A DNA stretch of 64,000 bases from Lasiosphaeria ovina (lineage: Eukaryota > Ascomycota > Sordariomycetes > Sordariales > Lasiosphaeriaceae), in contig JAULSN010000003.1 of NCBI GenBank assembly GCA_033439765.1, positions 806,001 to 870,000 of the forward strand, in the 5' to 3' direction. The notes beneath the pieces were generated by a model. The model made no database searches, was not told the origin of the DNA, and saw nothing but the letters and a program-made list of their open reading frames with translations. Made by a program: the position numbers and the translations under genes. Below, piece after piece: positions 63,469-64,000 of this stretch. The stretch's first letter is position 1; the number at the start of each line of letters is the position of its first letter.

Positions 63469-64000
63469 GCTGATTGGCTGATTTTGAAACGTGCTTAATT
63501 CCGATCAGTAGCAGGCGTTACAGAATGAGCTGAGGGCTTGTTGCGATAGGTAATTGGGATGTTTTTGCTTGTGTTTGTGCTTGCATTAGGAATAGTGTTC
63601 CTTCCGTGGCAGCGTGGGAAATACTTATAGTATTTTGATGCCATGGTTGCCCGTGGAAATGTTCCATGATGATGGTGTGAAATTCCTCCGCGTTGGTCTC
63701 GCGCACTCGCACTCGCATTGAGAGACTGAGAAGTGGCAATGGGATTGGTCAAAAAAAGTCCAGGAATGGGATTGGCGCGGGTCGGCCCTCAGTTGCGCCG
63801 GGTTAAAACTGGGACTTGCTCTCGCTAAACCGCTCGCTTTCGCTTACAGTGCATTCGGTATCTCCGGCGGTAGCAGGATGTCCCGAAGACTCTCTCCTAA
63901 CCTGCAGGCATACCTTTAGATGCCGACTCGGCATTAGTCAAACCTTTGCACTCGAAAATCCAATTTTCGATAACTTTCAACCAATTGAAGCGATCTGACT
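63469..64000. other. 5' flank of the FAD monooxygenase gene to window end
   Basis: No gene is seen. TCGAAAAT and its near complement ATTTTCGA (about 63953-63971) form a short inverted repeat. The window may cut a further gene, but nothing can be assigned. Confidence 0.35.

Overview
The window is nuclear DNA of a filamentous ascomycete (Pezizomycotina). Genes are split by short introns of about 55-110 bp with GTRNGT donors and CTAAC/CTGAC branch points. The families are typically mould ones: a HET-domain protein, Clr5/ankyrin, an APH-type phosphotransferase, caspase-like, GH51, cytochrome b561 and an FAD monooxygenase. Intergenic DNA is AT-richer and full of decayed genes and transposon scars. 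The species cannot be named from the sequence alone.

Layout. 0-16.5 kb is accessory DNA: a caspase-like gene, a HET-like gene tail, an APH-family gene that lacks the catalytic Asp, a decayed copy of a membrane protein whose intact paralogue lies at 14.7 kb, a decayed Clr5-ankyrin gene, an F-box remnant, a fragment of an HSP90-type ATPase, and a coiled-coil relic. A solo LTR with a perfect 5-bp target duplication sits in a duplicated promoter at 14.1-14.4 kb; a second member of the same LTR family lies at 57.3-57.65 kb. 16.5-29.3 kb holds a small membrane protein next to an A-rich minisatellite, a conserved 409-aa glycosyltransferase-like protein, a secretory cytochrome b561, an F-box-like gene broken by one stop codon, a repeat-rich lysine/acidic orphan protein, and a long purine-skewed tract. 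29.6-36 kb holds a seven-exon GH51 arabinofuranosidase, a 5'-truncated small cysteine-rich secreted protein, the end of an ABC transporter gene, an intron-containing tRNA-Thr(AGU), and a Ras-like GTPase with one frameshift.

The centrepiece is 36.3-55.2 kb: two very large divergent genes that together form a complete Tc (toxin complex) locus of bacterial type. On the minus strand is a 2667-codon TcB-TcC fusion (SpvB domain, integrin-like/VCBS repeats, TcB core, Rhs/YD shell, Rhs core end, then a roughly 400-residue variable tail). On the plus strand is a roughly 3400-residue TcA subunit (VRP1-type N-terminus, PA14-like insert, TcA C-terminal domains). They share a 583-bp intergenic region. The TcA gene has a genuine spliceosomal intron, and the toxin-tail region of the fusion contains a stop-free 90-nt candidate intron, so the locus has been adapted to a eukaryotic host. 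By analogy with bacterial Tc complexes, TcA would form the receptor-binding, pore-forming injector, and the B-C fusion would form the cocoon that holds and delivers the C-terminal effector.

55-64 kb returns to accessory DNA with an intact HET-domain gene and an intact FAD-dependent monooxygenase, separated by AT-rich gene-poor sequence.
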